DNA from: Pedobacter psychroterrae
GTDB taxonomy: Bacteria; Bacteroidota; Bacteroidia; Sphingobacteriales; Sphingobacteriaceae
DNA: 64,000 nucleotides
Reading direction: 5' to 3'
NCBI RefSeq assembly: GCF_004331695.1
Contig: NZ_SJSL01000002.1
Coordinates: 1,054,001-1,118,000, forward strand
Shown one piece after another: positions 46,398-54,547 of this stretch. The notes under the pieces were generated by a model. The model did not search any database, had not been told where the DNA came from, and saw nothing but the letters and a program-made list of their open reading frames with translations. The position numbers and the translations under genes were made by a program. The first letter of the stretch is position 1. The number at the start of each line of letters is the position of its first letter.

Positions 46398-48131
46398 TTA
46401 AAATAGTGTAATCCCTGCATTCCAGCCCCACCAACCTTTAATGTCGCCTGTATAAGCATGATGTTTAGCAGGCGCTACCTGTTGCTTGTATCCCTTTGCA
46501 GCTGATCCAACAGGCGCTTCACTGGTATATACAGAGTAAACCGGCCCGCCGAAAATAGTCAGCCCTTTAAAAATCTGTATCTGGAGGTTGGCCTGAAACC
46601 GGTTCAGGAAGTTTGCATAATCCCAGTTGCCGATGTAGACATATTGTGAGGAGTACTCTCCGGCTATGGAAACTTTATTGCTAAAGATAAAATCGTGTCC
46701 AAAGCCAAAGCCCATTGTTTCCAGTCGGGCGGTATCGGAATAATTCTTACCCACAAACAGGACGTTGTAGAGGTTGGCATTGCCCATTTTAAATGCAGCA
46801 TTTGCATTAAAAATCTCATTGGAGGATAGGCTGACCTTATGATATCCATGGCTTGCATAATTGATAAGGCCTATGCTGTAACCTGTGTTAGTGCCAGAAA
46901 TGTTGATTACGCCAAATTGCACACCGGTCATCTCTTTTGCATAATTCAGTAAGCCTGATATTTGGATACCTCTCTGTTTACGGGAAGCAAAATTGAGCAA
47001 TCCGGCCAACTGTACGCCATCCATAGAGCCGCTTACAATGTTACCCAGTCCGGCTGCCTGCGTGCCTCTGATATTTTTAGAAACAATATTTCCGAGTCCT
47101 GCCAGTTGTACACCTTCTGCGTCTTTCACTACATGATTTACCAATCCGGCGGCCTGTACCCCTTTCATATCGGTTCGTACATCATTTACCAGTCCTGCGA
47201 GTTGTATCCCTTCTACTGAACCTCCTATGGTATTAAACAGACCTGCGGCCTGAAATTTCTTAACGTCGCCTTTGCTGATGTTAAATAATCCTGCCAGTTC
47301 AATTCCATTAACTCCTGCAGTATAGCCACCTAGTATATTTAAAGAAGCCTTGTTTACTACCTGTGAACTCATGATGCCATGCGAACTAAGCCCCGGTATC
47401 AGCGAAGCCTGAAAGGGACTATTAGCAAAAAAACCGGGAATGTTTAAGCTTTGGAACCGCTGCTTTGAAGAAATAAAAAACCTGCTGATTCCCGAGTTTT
47501 CAATAGAGTTAAAAAACCCTTTTACGTACTCACTGTTTTTGTCCTTATATCCTTCGGGCTTTACCTTAATGTCAGACAGGAAGACCAGGGAAGTATCTCT
47601 GTAAAACTCCTTACTTGCCGTAAGGATCACCGTGCTGTGTTCGCCTTTAAAACGCAATCTGAAATATCCTTCATCGTCAGTTAGTGTAGATTGCAGCAGT
47701 CGCTTTTCATAGACACTGGCTTGTTTTACTTTTTTGCCGGTTTCTGTATCTATGATATATCCGCTGATCATGTAGAGGTTTTCTGCAGTGGTAATGTTCT
47801 CTGGCTCAATGGTTAGCCTTGAGGCGGCATAGCGTAAGATAACGTATTCACCGGTTTCTCTGTAGTCTACCTTACCGTCAAATAGCTTGTCCAGTACATC
47901 CCTCACGGGAGCCTCTTTTACTTTCAAACTTACGAGGCTGTCCTGCTTGAATAACGCACCGTTATAAGAGAAATAGAAATCACCTGCCTTGCTTACCCTC
48001 TCCAGCACATCGCCCACTTTTTCCTGGTTGATGTTCATACTAACCAGTTTGTCCAGGTTGTGCTGAAATGCCTTTTGAGCATTGGCAAAGCAGGTTAGTG
48101 AGAGCAGGATAAGCGTTAATTGTAGTTTCAT
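46398..48131 (-). CDS. STN-domain and carboxypeptidase-regulatory-domain protein with 16-residue surface repeats
   Basis: 577 residues. A signal peptide (about 1-18) is followed by an STN domain (about 40-95, VSMNINQEKVGDVLERVSKA and APVRDVLDKLFDGKVDY). A carboxypeptidase-regulatory-like beta sandwich (about 122-195) precedes at least eight repeats of 16 residues of the form AGLxN...GxQ (about 280-420). The C-terminal region looks barrel-like. STN domains normally pass signals from TonB receptors to FecR; here the FecR gene overlaps this one by 4 bases, but no TonB receptor barrel is present. The repeats resemble the LA_2272 surface-repeat family. Confidence 0.85.
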   Translation of the reverse strand: MKLQLTLILLSLTCFANAQKAFQHNLDKLVSMNINQEKVGDVLERVSKAGDFYFSYNGALFKQDSLVSLKVKEAPVRDVLDKLFDGKVDYRETGEYVILRYAASRLTIEPENITTAENLYMISGYIIDTETGKKVKQASVYEKRLLQSTLTDDEGYFRLRFKGEHSTVILTASKEFYRDTSLVFLSDIKVKPEGYKDKNSEYVKGFFNSIENSGISRFFISSKQRFQSLNIPGFFANSPFQASLIPGLSSHGIMSSQVVNKASLNILGGYTAGVNGIELAGLFNISKGDVKKFQAAGLFNTIGGSVEGIQLAGLVNDVRTDMKGVQAAGLVNHVVKDAEGVQLAGLGNIVSKNIRGTQAAGLGNIVSGSMDGVQLAGLLNFASRKQRGIQISGLLNYAKEMTGVQFGVINISGTNTGYSIGLINYASHGYHKVSLSSNEIFNANAAFKMGNANLYNVLFVGKNYSDTARLETMGFGFGHDFIFSNKVSIAGEYSSQYVYIGNWDYANFLNRFQANLQIQIFKGLTIFGGPVYSVYTSEAPVGSAAKGYKQQVAPAKHHAYTGDIKGWWGWNAGITLF

Positions 48132-49087
48132 CTCAGTTTAGACAACAGTATTTGGTTTCCGTTACGTGTTACTTTCAGGTCCATTGTTTGTTGGAGTATT
48201 TTTAGATTTTGGTTCAGCGAGTATTTAATGAGAAAAGTACTTTTTACCGTCATCGCATCAATGGAAGGGTCGTCGGTCTTAATATCTACACCGTAAACAT
48301 CTTCCAGTATTTCTGCTATTTTTAAAATAGGCGTATTATTTGCAATGATCACCCCGCTGTGATAGTAATTGTATACCTGATCTGTGTTTTTTTCTTTCAG
48401 CAGTTCGGGGTTTTTATCTCTGATCACTACTTTTTCTCCCCTGCGCAATTCTACTTCTTCTCTACCCACGGAAACCCTCACGATTCCTGATTCCACATTT
48501 ACTTCCGTTTCACCCGCCTGGTGCTTGACATTAAATGAAGTACCCACTACGGTAACAGATACCTGGTCTACATCGATCACGAAAGGCTTGCTTTCGTCAT
48601 GGGCCACATTGAAGAACACATCACCTTTTTTAAGGCGCAAACTTCTGTTTCTGGTGAAATTGCTGGCATAACTGATCGCTGAGTTTTTATTCAATGTGAT
48701 TTCAGATCCATCGGGTAGTTTTTCTTTAATAATCTGGTTTTTAGCCGTTAAGTCGGTGTAGGTTACAGGATTTAATAAATTGTATCCAAGCCATATACCC
48801 GCTACCAATGTAATCATAGCGGCCACCTTCATCCAGGTATATTTCTTCAGCGGACGTACTATTGCCTCTTTTTTTACGGCGGCTGTTCTTTCTTTAAACT
48901 TCTGCCAGGCCTGTTCTTCATCTACCTTACTTTTCACAGCAAGGCTCTTGCCGGCATCCCAGATCTTTTCAAACTGCAGGTAATAAACTTCATTCGCAGC
49001 ATCTTCGGCCAGCCAGTTTTTTACTGCTGCGTTTTCCTCCTCAGTGCTTTCTTTTAGAAGATATTTTATCAATAATTCATCTTTCAT
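48128..49087 (-). CDS. FecR family anti-sigma factor
   Basis: 319 residues. A cytoplasmic N-terminal part (about 1-80) includes EENAAVKNWLAED. A single membrane helix lies near 85-105 (VAAMITLVAGIWLGYNLL). The periplasmic FecR domain (about 110-215) has LPDGSEITLNKNSAISYA and VVGTSFNVKHQAGETEVNVESGIVRVS, and a DUF4974-type tail (about 245-315) has NNTPILKIAEILEDVYGV. It relays a periplasmic signal from an STN domain to the sigma factor. It starts 9 bases after the sigma gene. Confidence 0.94.
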   Translation of the reverse strand: MKDELLIKYLLKESTEEENAAVKNWLAEDAANEVYYLQFEKIWDAGKSLAVKSKVDEEQAWQKFKERTAAVKKEAIVRPLKKYTWMKVAAMITLVAGIWLGYNLLNPVTYTDLTAKNQIIKEKLPDGSEITLNKNSAISYASNFTRNRSLRLKKGDVFFNVAHDESKPFVIDVDQVSVTVVGTSFNVKHQAGETEVNVESGIVRVSVGREEVELRRGEKVVIRDKNPELLKEKNTDQVYNYYHSGVIIANNTPILKIAEILEDVYGVDIKTDDPSIDAMTVKSTFLIKYSLNQNLKILQQTMDLKVTRNGNQILLSKLR

Positions 49088-49096
49088 CTGCTTTCC

Positions 49097-49699
49097 CTAT
49101 TTAAAAAAATCTTTGTAATACGTTATTATTTGCGGCAAGCTATAGCCGGCATAGGTGCTGACCATTAAGGCAATCACCGTTATAAAATCTGCCAGTTTGA
49201 TGCGCAATATCCTTAGTGCTTTGCCCATCTGGTTTTCTATGGTCTTTACCGAAAGGCCCAGTTGGTCTGCGATCTCCCTATATTTCAGCTCCTCAAACCT
49301 ACTCATCTGAAATATCGTCCTGCACTGTTCCGGAAGTTCCTTTAACGCCTCCTGCAGCCTGGTTTCAAGTTCCGTTAACTCCACTTTGGATGAGGCTGGT
49401 TCATAATGGTCATTCATACTATGTACGGCATAATCCTGGTACTTTATTTTAATGGTCTGATGTTTCAGGTAGTTCAGGCTGTCGTTGTGTACACATTTGT
49501 ATAAATACGCTTTGATGGAAGTCTGGACATTCATCAGCGAGCGTTTCTCCCAGAATTTCAGGAACATAGACTGCACAATTTCTTCTGCAGTGTCTTCATC
49601 CCTCAGCATCACGCTTGCATAGGCATGCAAGGCTTTGTAATGGGATTTGAACATCTGTTCAAAAGCACTGTCATCGTAAAGTGTTAATGTATCGGTCAC
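49097..49699 (-). CDS. ECF RNA polymerase sigma factor, Bacteroidetes sigma-70 family
   Basis: 200 residues. Region 2 is near 18-85 (YASVMLRDEDTAEEIVQSMFLKFWEKR) and region 4 near 120-170 (LKELPEQCRTIFQMSRFEELKYREIADQLGLSVKTIENQM). A C-terminal hydrophobic segment (about 177-193, FITVIALMVSTYAGYSL) is unusual in length for a cytoplasmic sigma factor and may tether it to the membrane. It is the first gene of the sigma-fecR-STN repeat cassette. Confidence 0.93.
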   Translation of the reverse strand: MTDTLTLYDDSAFEQMFKSHYKALHAYASVMLRDEDTAEEIVQSMFLKFWEKRSLMNVQTSIKAYLYKCVHNDSLNYLKHQTIKIKYQDYAVHSMNDHYEPASSKVELTELETRLQEALKELPEQCRTIFQMSRFEELKYREIADQLGLSVKTIENQMGKALRILRIKLADFITVIALMVSTYAGYSLPQIITYYKDFFK

Positions 49700-49718
49700 G
49701 GTTTGTTTAATTCTACTT

Positions 49719-49726
49719 CAAATATA
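49719..49726 (-). promoter_or_regulatory. -7 box of the sigma/fecR cassette
   Basis: Minus-strand TATATTTG, an exact TAnnTTTG, 20 bases before the sigma ATG. This is the housekeeping promoter type; I do not see a separate ECF-type promoter. Confidence 0.5.
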
Positions 49727-49767
49727 TTAGTTTCTTTGACTTGAGTCGAGATGACATGTTGTCAAGT

Positions 49768-51270
49768 TTAAATATTAATCCTTTTCAAAAACTCTATTCC
49801 AGTTGTGCTATTGGTAGTAATCAAATCAATATACTGAACCTTAGGGAACCAAAATGACCCGCCATTTACCCTTACAAATACCCTTTTTAGCAATAAATCT
49901 TTCCCTTCATCTTTTATATAAATCCGGTATTTCTGGTCGGACTCAGATTTCTTAAGGTACAACGGGAGCTTTTTGTAAGCCACCAGTCTGATCTCGTATT
50001 CCTCATTACCGAGTGATTTACATTTCACCCCATAGGCAAACTTTTGTTCTATCGACGTAAGCTCTTTAAACTTTTCTTCTTCTTCATACCTGATCCATGA
50101 CCCCTTTACCGGTCTTCTATCGTTCAGTTTTCCATCTTTTTCAAAGTTCAGCTCGTAGATCACCGTATTGGCATCCGGGTTTCGTTGTAAAAAGAACAGC
50201 AGATTTTCCCCTTTGGGCACAGGCAGGGGTTCAGGCATGCTGCTTTTCTGCGCGGGTGAGGATTCGTTCAGGCATAAAATCAGCGCCAGAATCAGTATTG
50301 CTGCCTTCAAAAACCGCATCAGTAGAGGTTCCTTTCGTACATTGCCGGCCGGCTCAATGCCTTTCTTGATGTTTGCTATTTTATGCTGATAGATCTTGCC
50401 TGGACTCCCGAAAATAAAGAACAGCAGCTCTTTGATCCCATCGCTCTGTCTGATGTCGGCTATCATGTCCCTGTATTCATGAAAATTCAATACAAAGGGA
50501 TTGGTTTTATTGGCCACAGGAGTAGTCAGTCCGTATATCGGTTTTTCTTCCTCATACTGAAAAGTACCAAACATATGGTCCCAGATCATAAACACTGCAC
50601 CGAAATTCTTATCCAGGTATTTCTCCTGACTGCCATGGTGTACCCTGTGGCTGGATGGCGTACCAAAATGCCGCTCTATAAACGGGTGCAGCTTTCCGAT
50701 ACGCTCCGTATGCACCCAGAATTGGTATAACGTGCTCAACTGACTCGCAACAAAAAATACCACAGGATGAAATCCCATCAGTGCTACTGGGATAAAGAAC
50801 AGGGTCTTGAAATGCTGCACCCAGCTTTGTCGGAATGCAACAGTCAAATTATAATGCTCAGCCGAATGGTGTACCACATGCGTGGCCCAAAAGAAGCGGT
50901 TAAAATGCGAGATCCTGTGTGACCAGTAAGAACAGCAGTCGTACGCTACAAAACATGCGATCAAAGTCCACCAGTTCAGCTCCATTCTCCATGGCAACAA
51001 GTTATAGATCCACACGGCTGCATACAGCAATGCCATTTTCATCAGTAGGTTTACCGCCAGGTTGCCTAGCCCGATCATCACGGAGCCCAATGTTTCCCTG
51101 TTCTCGTAACTCTTGTGTTCAGAGAAATAAGACACACCATATTCTATTAAAGTAAATAACAATACAGCGGGCAGGGCATAGACCATCAAGTTTGGCGCTG
51201 CCTTTTCCAGGTCTGCAATGCTATCCAGTGGGATAGGGGATGCGCCGAATATAAACTGCAAGGTTGCCAT
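49768..51270 (-). CDS. Fusion of sterol desaturase/fatty acid hydroxylase with DUF4833
   Basis: 500 residues. The N-terminal half (about 1-290) is a membrane-bound di-iron hydroxylase of the sterol desaturase family. The His boxes are HRISH (about 117-121), HVVHH (about 130-134) and HRVHH (about 206-210), between several hydrophobic segments. Another hydrophobic segment (about 315-332, FLKAAILILALILCL) leads to a DUF4833 domain (about 345-495). The two parts normally occur as separate genes. It probably hydroxylates a lipid or fatty acid; the role of DUF4833 is unknown. Confidence 0.87.
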   Translation of the reverse strand: MATLQFIFGASPIPLDSIADLEKAAPNLMVYALPAVLLFTLIEYGVSYFSEHKSYENRETLGSVMIGLGNLAVNLLMKMALLYAAVWIYNLLPWRMELNWWTLIACFVAYDCCSYWSHRISHFNRFFWATHVVHHSAEHYNLTVAFRQSWVQHFKTLFFIPVALMGFHPVVFFVASQLSTLYQFWVHTERIGKLHPFIERHFGTPSSHRVHHGSQEKYLDKNFGAVFMIWDHMFGTFQYEEEKPIYGLTTPVANKTNPFVLNFHEYRDMIADIRQSDGIKELLFFIFGSPGKIYQHKIANIKKGIEPAGNVRKEPLLMRFLKAAILILALILCLNESSPAQKSSMPEPLPVPKGENLLFFLQRNPDANTVIYELNFEKDGKLNDRRPVKGSWIRYEEEEKFKELTSIEQKFAYGVKCKSLGNEEYEIRLVAYKKLPLYLKKSESDQKYRIYIKDEGKDLLLKRVFVRVNGGSFWFPKVQYIDLITTNSTTGIEFLKRINI

Positions 51271-51280
51271 GGTCTTAAGA

Positions 51281-51931
51281 TTATAGCTTTATAACCTTAC
51301 CAGACCCGCTGATCTGCGAATCTACCTGCGGATTGCCTTTGTAGTATACTTTACCGCTGCCACTGATTCTTGCTTTCAGTGACTCCTGTACTTTAAGCTT
51401 TGCGTCGCCACTGCCTGAGATGTTTATATCAGCATGTCTGGTGCTTAACTTTTCCAGGTCAGCCTCACCAGATCCGGAGATTTTGACAACGGTTTCATCT
51501 GCATTAAAAGCATCCTCAACCTCCACTTCCCCCGAACCGCTGATCGACAGATCGAAGAAATCAACCGCTGGAAATGCTCCGTAAATATCTACCGATCCAC
51601 TGCCGCTTAACGAAACATATTGTATTTCCGGGAGGGTAACAAATACCTCGATGTCGTCTCGGCGCACATTTACACGTTCGTATCCAAGGTGCAAGGTATT
51701 GCCTACGATGTCTGTTTTAAAATAGGGGATCAGGTTGTCCGATCCTTTTAGCGTCACCTTAAATTCGGTGCCATAAGTGATGTGCACATCGTTTGCCCCG
51801 CTTGATTTTACTCCAGTGAAGTCCCTTACAATTCGCGTTTCTGTAGTTTTGTCGCCACTGGCCGTAAGCCTGTCTTTGGAGCAGGAGATAAGCAGCAGGC
51901 TGCTCAGTGCGAATAGAATTAATGCTTTCAT
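51281..51931 (-). CDS. GIN-domain (DUF2807) lipoprotein
   Basis: 216 residues from ATG 51931, with lipobox LISC (Cys about 16) and SKDR after it. The body is a right-handed beta-helix type repeat in which Ser-Gly-Ser-Gly recurs about six times (SLSGSGSVDI, SISGSGEVEV, KISGSGEADL, NISGSGDAKL). GIN domains are frequent in secreted Bacteroidota proteins, possibly adhesins; no function is established. An ATG at 51955 would add eight residues before the signal peptide. It sits 10 bases beyond the sterol-desaturase fusion. Confidence 0.88.
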   Translation of the reverse strand: MKALILFALSSLLLISCSKDRLTASGDKTTETRIVRDFTGVKSSGANDVHITYGTEFKVTLKGSDNLIPYFKTDIVGNTLHLGYERVNVRRDDIEVFVTLPEIQYVSLSGSGSVDIYGAFPAVDFFDLSISGSGEVEVEDAFNADETVVKISGSGEADLEKLSTRHADINISGSGDAKLKVQESLKARISGSGKVYYKGNPQVDSQISGSGKVIKL

Positions 51932-51990
51932 TTTGTGATGATTAATTGTTTTCATTTGTATGTGTTATTAATATTGTGTTGGTTTGATAA

Positions 51991-53160
51991 TTAAAATGTG
52001 ATGTGCAATCCACCTGTGTAGCCCAGGTACAATGCCCTGAAGTCATCGTCCAAGTCGCCCGGCCATTCTTTGATTGTTTTTTTCGTCAATGCAATCCCTT
52101 CAGTAGTATTGGTGCTGATGAAGTTCAATGAAGGACCTGCAAATATTTCCAGGAAAGGCGTGATCCTGAGTGCTGGCATTAATCTTAAAGAGGCTTTCAT
52201 ATAGTCGCCTTCTTTAAAGCTCTCCAGCATGCTGCTGGTGATTTCGGCGTTCAGCCTGAAACTACGTGATTGAAAGAAATGGGCACCTAAGCCTGCCTCA
52301 AAAGCATAGACCTCATCTGTGTTTTTGAAGTTGTACCCTATGCCCAGGATGCCATACAGCACCTTTCCTCCCGATCTGAAAGACAGCATGCTGGTTTGAT
52401 TTTCATCAATGGTAAGGCCAATGCTTTTTTCGCCATTTTTTATAATGTTGATGATCCCGATAGGGCAGTCACTGCTGTCGGCAATGTTGATGAACCCGGC
52501 TACCTGTGCGCCTTTCACTTTTTTAGCAATGTTGATAAAACCAGCGAACTGTGAGCCTTTTACGTCTTTAGCTGTATTGATAAAGCCTGCCATCTGGCTG
52601 ATGGAAACATCTTTTGCTACATTGGCAAAGCCGGCAAACTGAGATCCTTTCAGATTTTTAGCGGTATTGCTGAAACCAGCAAACTGGACACCATTTACGT
52701 TTTTTGCTACGTTTGCAAAGCCTGAGAACTGAGCACCCTTTACATTTCCTGCAGCAACATTGGTAAATCCTGCAAATGCAGATCCGATGCCACCACCATA
52801 GGTATTCATGAATCCAGCAACCAAAGCCCCGTTTGCTGTCTTGCCAATATGGTTGGAAAAGCCTGCAAACTGTGAACCTTTGGTATCGTTTACTACTACA
52901 TTAGAGAGACCGGCAAAGGATGGTCCGCGTTCGGCAGCTGACACACCTGCTATGAGGTGCAGTGAAAAACTATTGGTGTCCAAAGCAGCATGGCTTCCAT
53001 TGGTGCTTAGCGGATATACCAGGCCCAAGTGCATTTTTCCCGGAATGGAAATGGTTACTGAGCGTGAATCAGCAGACTTATCTTTTGTGGTACTTTGCTG
53101 ATCCTGTGCAGTGGCAGTTAATCCTGCGGCAACTAAAACTGAGGTAATTATTGTTTTCAT
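51991..53160 (-). CDS. Exported surface-repeat protein with 15-16-residue repeats (LA_2272-like)
   Basis: 389 residues from ATG 53160, signal peptide to about 19 (VAAGLTATAQ). Roughly residues 65-235 contain at least nine repeats of the form AGFxN-(V/T/I)AK-(D/N)VKGxQF, each 15 or 16 residues. A C-terminal beta-rich, barrel-like part follows (VLYGILGIGYNFKN, EAGLGAHFFQSRSF). It is a paralogue of the repeat part of the STN protein at 46398, without the STN and regulatory domains. Substrate or ligand unknown. Confidence 0.82.
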   Translation of the reverse strand: MKTIITSVLVAAGLTATAQDQQSTTKDKSADSRSVTISIPGKMHLGLVYPLSTNGSHAALDTNSFSLHLIAGVSAAERGPSFAGLSNVVVNDTKGSQFAGFSNHIGKTANGALVAGFMNTYGGGIGSAFAGFTNVAAGNVKGAQFSGFANVAKNVNGVQFAGFSNTAKNLKGSQFAGFANVAKDVSISQMAGFINTAKDVKGSQFAGFINIAKKVKGAQVAGFINIADSSDCPIGIINIIKNGEKSIGLTIDENQTSMLSFRSGGKVLYGILGIGYNFKNTDEVYAFEAGLGAHFFQSRSFRLNAEITSSMLESFKEGDYMKASLRLMPALRITPFLEIFAGPSLNFISTNTTEGIALTKKTIKEWPGDLDDDFRALYLGYTGGLHITF

Positions 53161-53227
53161 TTCGTGTCTTATTTGAGAGTAAGACAACGAGATCAGGGTT
53201 CACCCCTACGCAGGAAATAAAAATAAG

Positions 53228-54439
53228 TTAAATTAGCTGAGGATCTTTTGCTTTTTTACCAATTATCTTTCTGCCGAAATGCAGGATTCCAAATGCCATA
53301 ACGGTAGTTACCGTCATGATGCAGACCATTGGGACAGCACTTTCCTGTACAAAAAAACCAATAAATGCCGAAGCTATAGAGCCTATTGCCATTTGGGAAG
53401 CTCCCATCAGGGCAGAGGCACTGCCTGCGTTTTTAGTGAACGGCGCCATAGAAAGTGCCGCTGCATTAGGATTGGAAAAGCCAAGGCAACTTAAAAAGAT
53501 AAATAACATTACCAATGTTCCGCCCAGTCCAAACCATCCGTTCATGCTGCCTATTAAGAAAATAAAAACGGTGATCGTCTGTACAATTAATGCGGCATAG
53601 ATCAGTTGTTCGCTTTTGAATTTTCTAAGCATCAGGGTATTCACCTGGCTGGAACCAATAAAGCCGACCGACAATCCAGCAAAGATCCATCCATAGGTTT
53701 TTTCTTCTACTCCAAATACGGACATAAACAATACCGGTGAGGCACCTACATAGACAAATAATCCGGCAAAGGCCAGCGCACCGGTAAATGCATAAGTATA
53801 AAACTGTGGAACTTTAAGTACCGCGAGGAAATTAGTAATGATGGGACGCGGCTTTAATGACATACTGGTATCTGGTTTATAGCCGGAAGGCAGCCATAGC
53901 CAGCTCGCCAGTAATGTAAGTATTCCCAATCCAGTGAGTACGATAAATATAGAATGCCAGCCAAATGCCACAGTTACATAGCCGCCCAGCGTAGGGGCAA
54001 TCATTGGTGAGGCCCCCAGAACAAGCATCAGCAAGGCAAAAACCTTAGCGTTTTGTTCTACCGGGAATAGGTCCCTTACCAAAGTAATCGAGGCTACACC
54101 TGCCGCACAGCTTCCTACCGCTTGAATAAAGCGCAATGCAATAAATGAATCGATATCGCTTACGAAGATACAGGTGATAGAGGCCAGGATATATACCAGC
54201 AGACCAATGTATAAAGGCTTCTTACGGCCAAACCTGTCCAGCAAGGGGCCGTACAGCAGTTGCCCGGCCGAGATACCTATAAAATAGCTAGACAGCGACC
54301 AGGCTACCTTACCCTCGGTGGTGTTTAGGTCCTGTGCAATGGCTTTAAAACCAGGCAGGTACATGTCTATGGAGAAAGGCCCCAGAGCAGTGAGGGAACC
54401 CAAAATAAGGATCAGAAAGACGTATCGTTTTTGTGTCAT
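53228..54439 (-). CDS. Bcr/CflA family multidrug MFS transporter
   Basis: 403 residues from ATG 54439. There are twelve hydrophobic segments. The family motifs PFSIDMYLPGF (helix 1), DRFGRKKPLYIG (motif A, about 65-76) and RFIQAVGSCAAGVASITLVRD (motif B, about 100-120) are visible. It exports drugs such as bicyclomycin or chloramphenicol in related bacteria; the substrate here is not known. Its promoter box (TATATTTG) shares a 108-base divergent gap with copA. Confidence 0.93.
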   Translation of the reverse strand: MTQKRYVFLILILGSLTALGPFSIDMYLPGFKAIAQDLNTTEGKVAWSLSSYFIGISAGQLLYGPLLDRFGRKKPLYIGLLVYILASITCIFVSDIDSFIALRFIQAVGSCAAGVASITLVRDLFPVEQNAKVFALLMLVLGASPMIAPTLGGYVTVAFGWHSIFIVLTGLGILTLLASWLWLPSGYKPDTSMSLKPRPIITNFLAVLKVPQFYTYAFTGALAFAGLFVYVGASPVLFMSVFGVEEKTYGWIFAGLSVGFIGSSQVNTLMLRKFKSEQLIYAALIVQTITVFIFLIGSMNGWFGLGGTLVMLFIFLSCLGFSNPNAAALSMAPFTKNAGSASALMGASQMAIGSIASAFIGFFVQESAVPMVCIMTVTTVMAFGILHFGRKIIGKKAKDPQLI

Positions 54440-54455
54440 ATGTAAATTTAGGGCG

Positions 54456-54463
54456 CAAATATA
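54456..54463 (-). promoter_or_regulatory. -7 box of the MFS transporter gene
   Basis: Minus-strand TATATTTG, exact TAnnTTTG, 16 bases before ATG 54439. No TTTG at the -33 distance. Confidence 0.45.
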
Positions 54464-54520
54464 GGCCAAATTGTATAACTTTTAATCAGGATTATGTAAA
54501 TGCTAAGGGCGGTGATGCCG

Positions 54521-54528
54521 TACTTTTG
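54521..54528 (+). promoter_or_regulatory. -7 box of the copper operon, with an inverted GTAC repeat
   Basis: TACTTTTG matches TAnnTTTG and lies 19 bases before ATG 54548. It is embedded in GTAC-TTTT-GTAC (54520-54531). No -33 element is seen, so an activator, perhaps the AraC-type protein of the same operon, may be needed. Confidence 0.45.
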
Positions 54529-54547
54529 TACAGTAAATAATAGAAGA

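Noticed and set aside
46900-47300. Regular 48-base repeats that could suggest a CRISPR or satellite array
   Set aside because: They are in frame within a long gene and code for the 16-residue AGLxN repeats; there are no spacers.
49752-49764. Short inverted repeat TGACATGTTGTCA upstream of the sigma gene
   Set aside because: Arms of only five bases; could be chance, and no second copy nearby.
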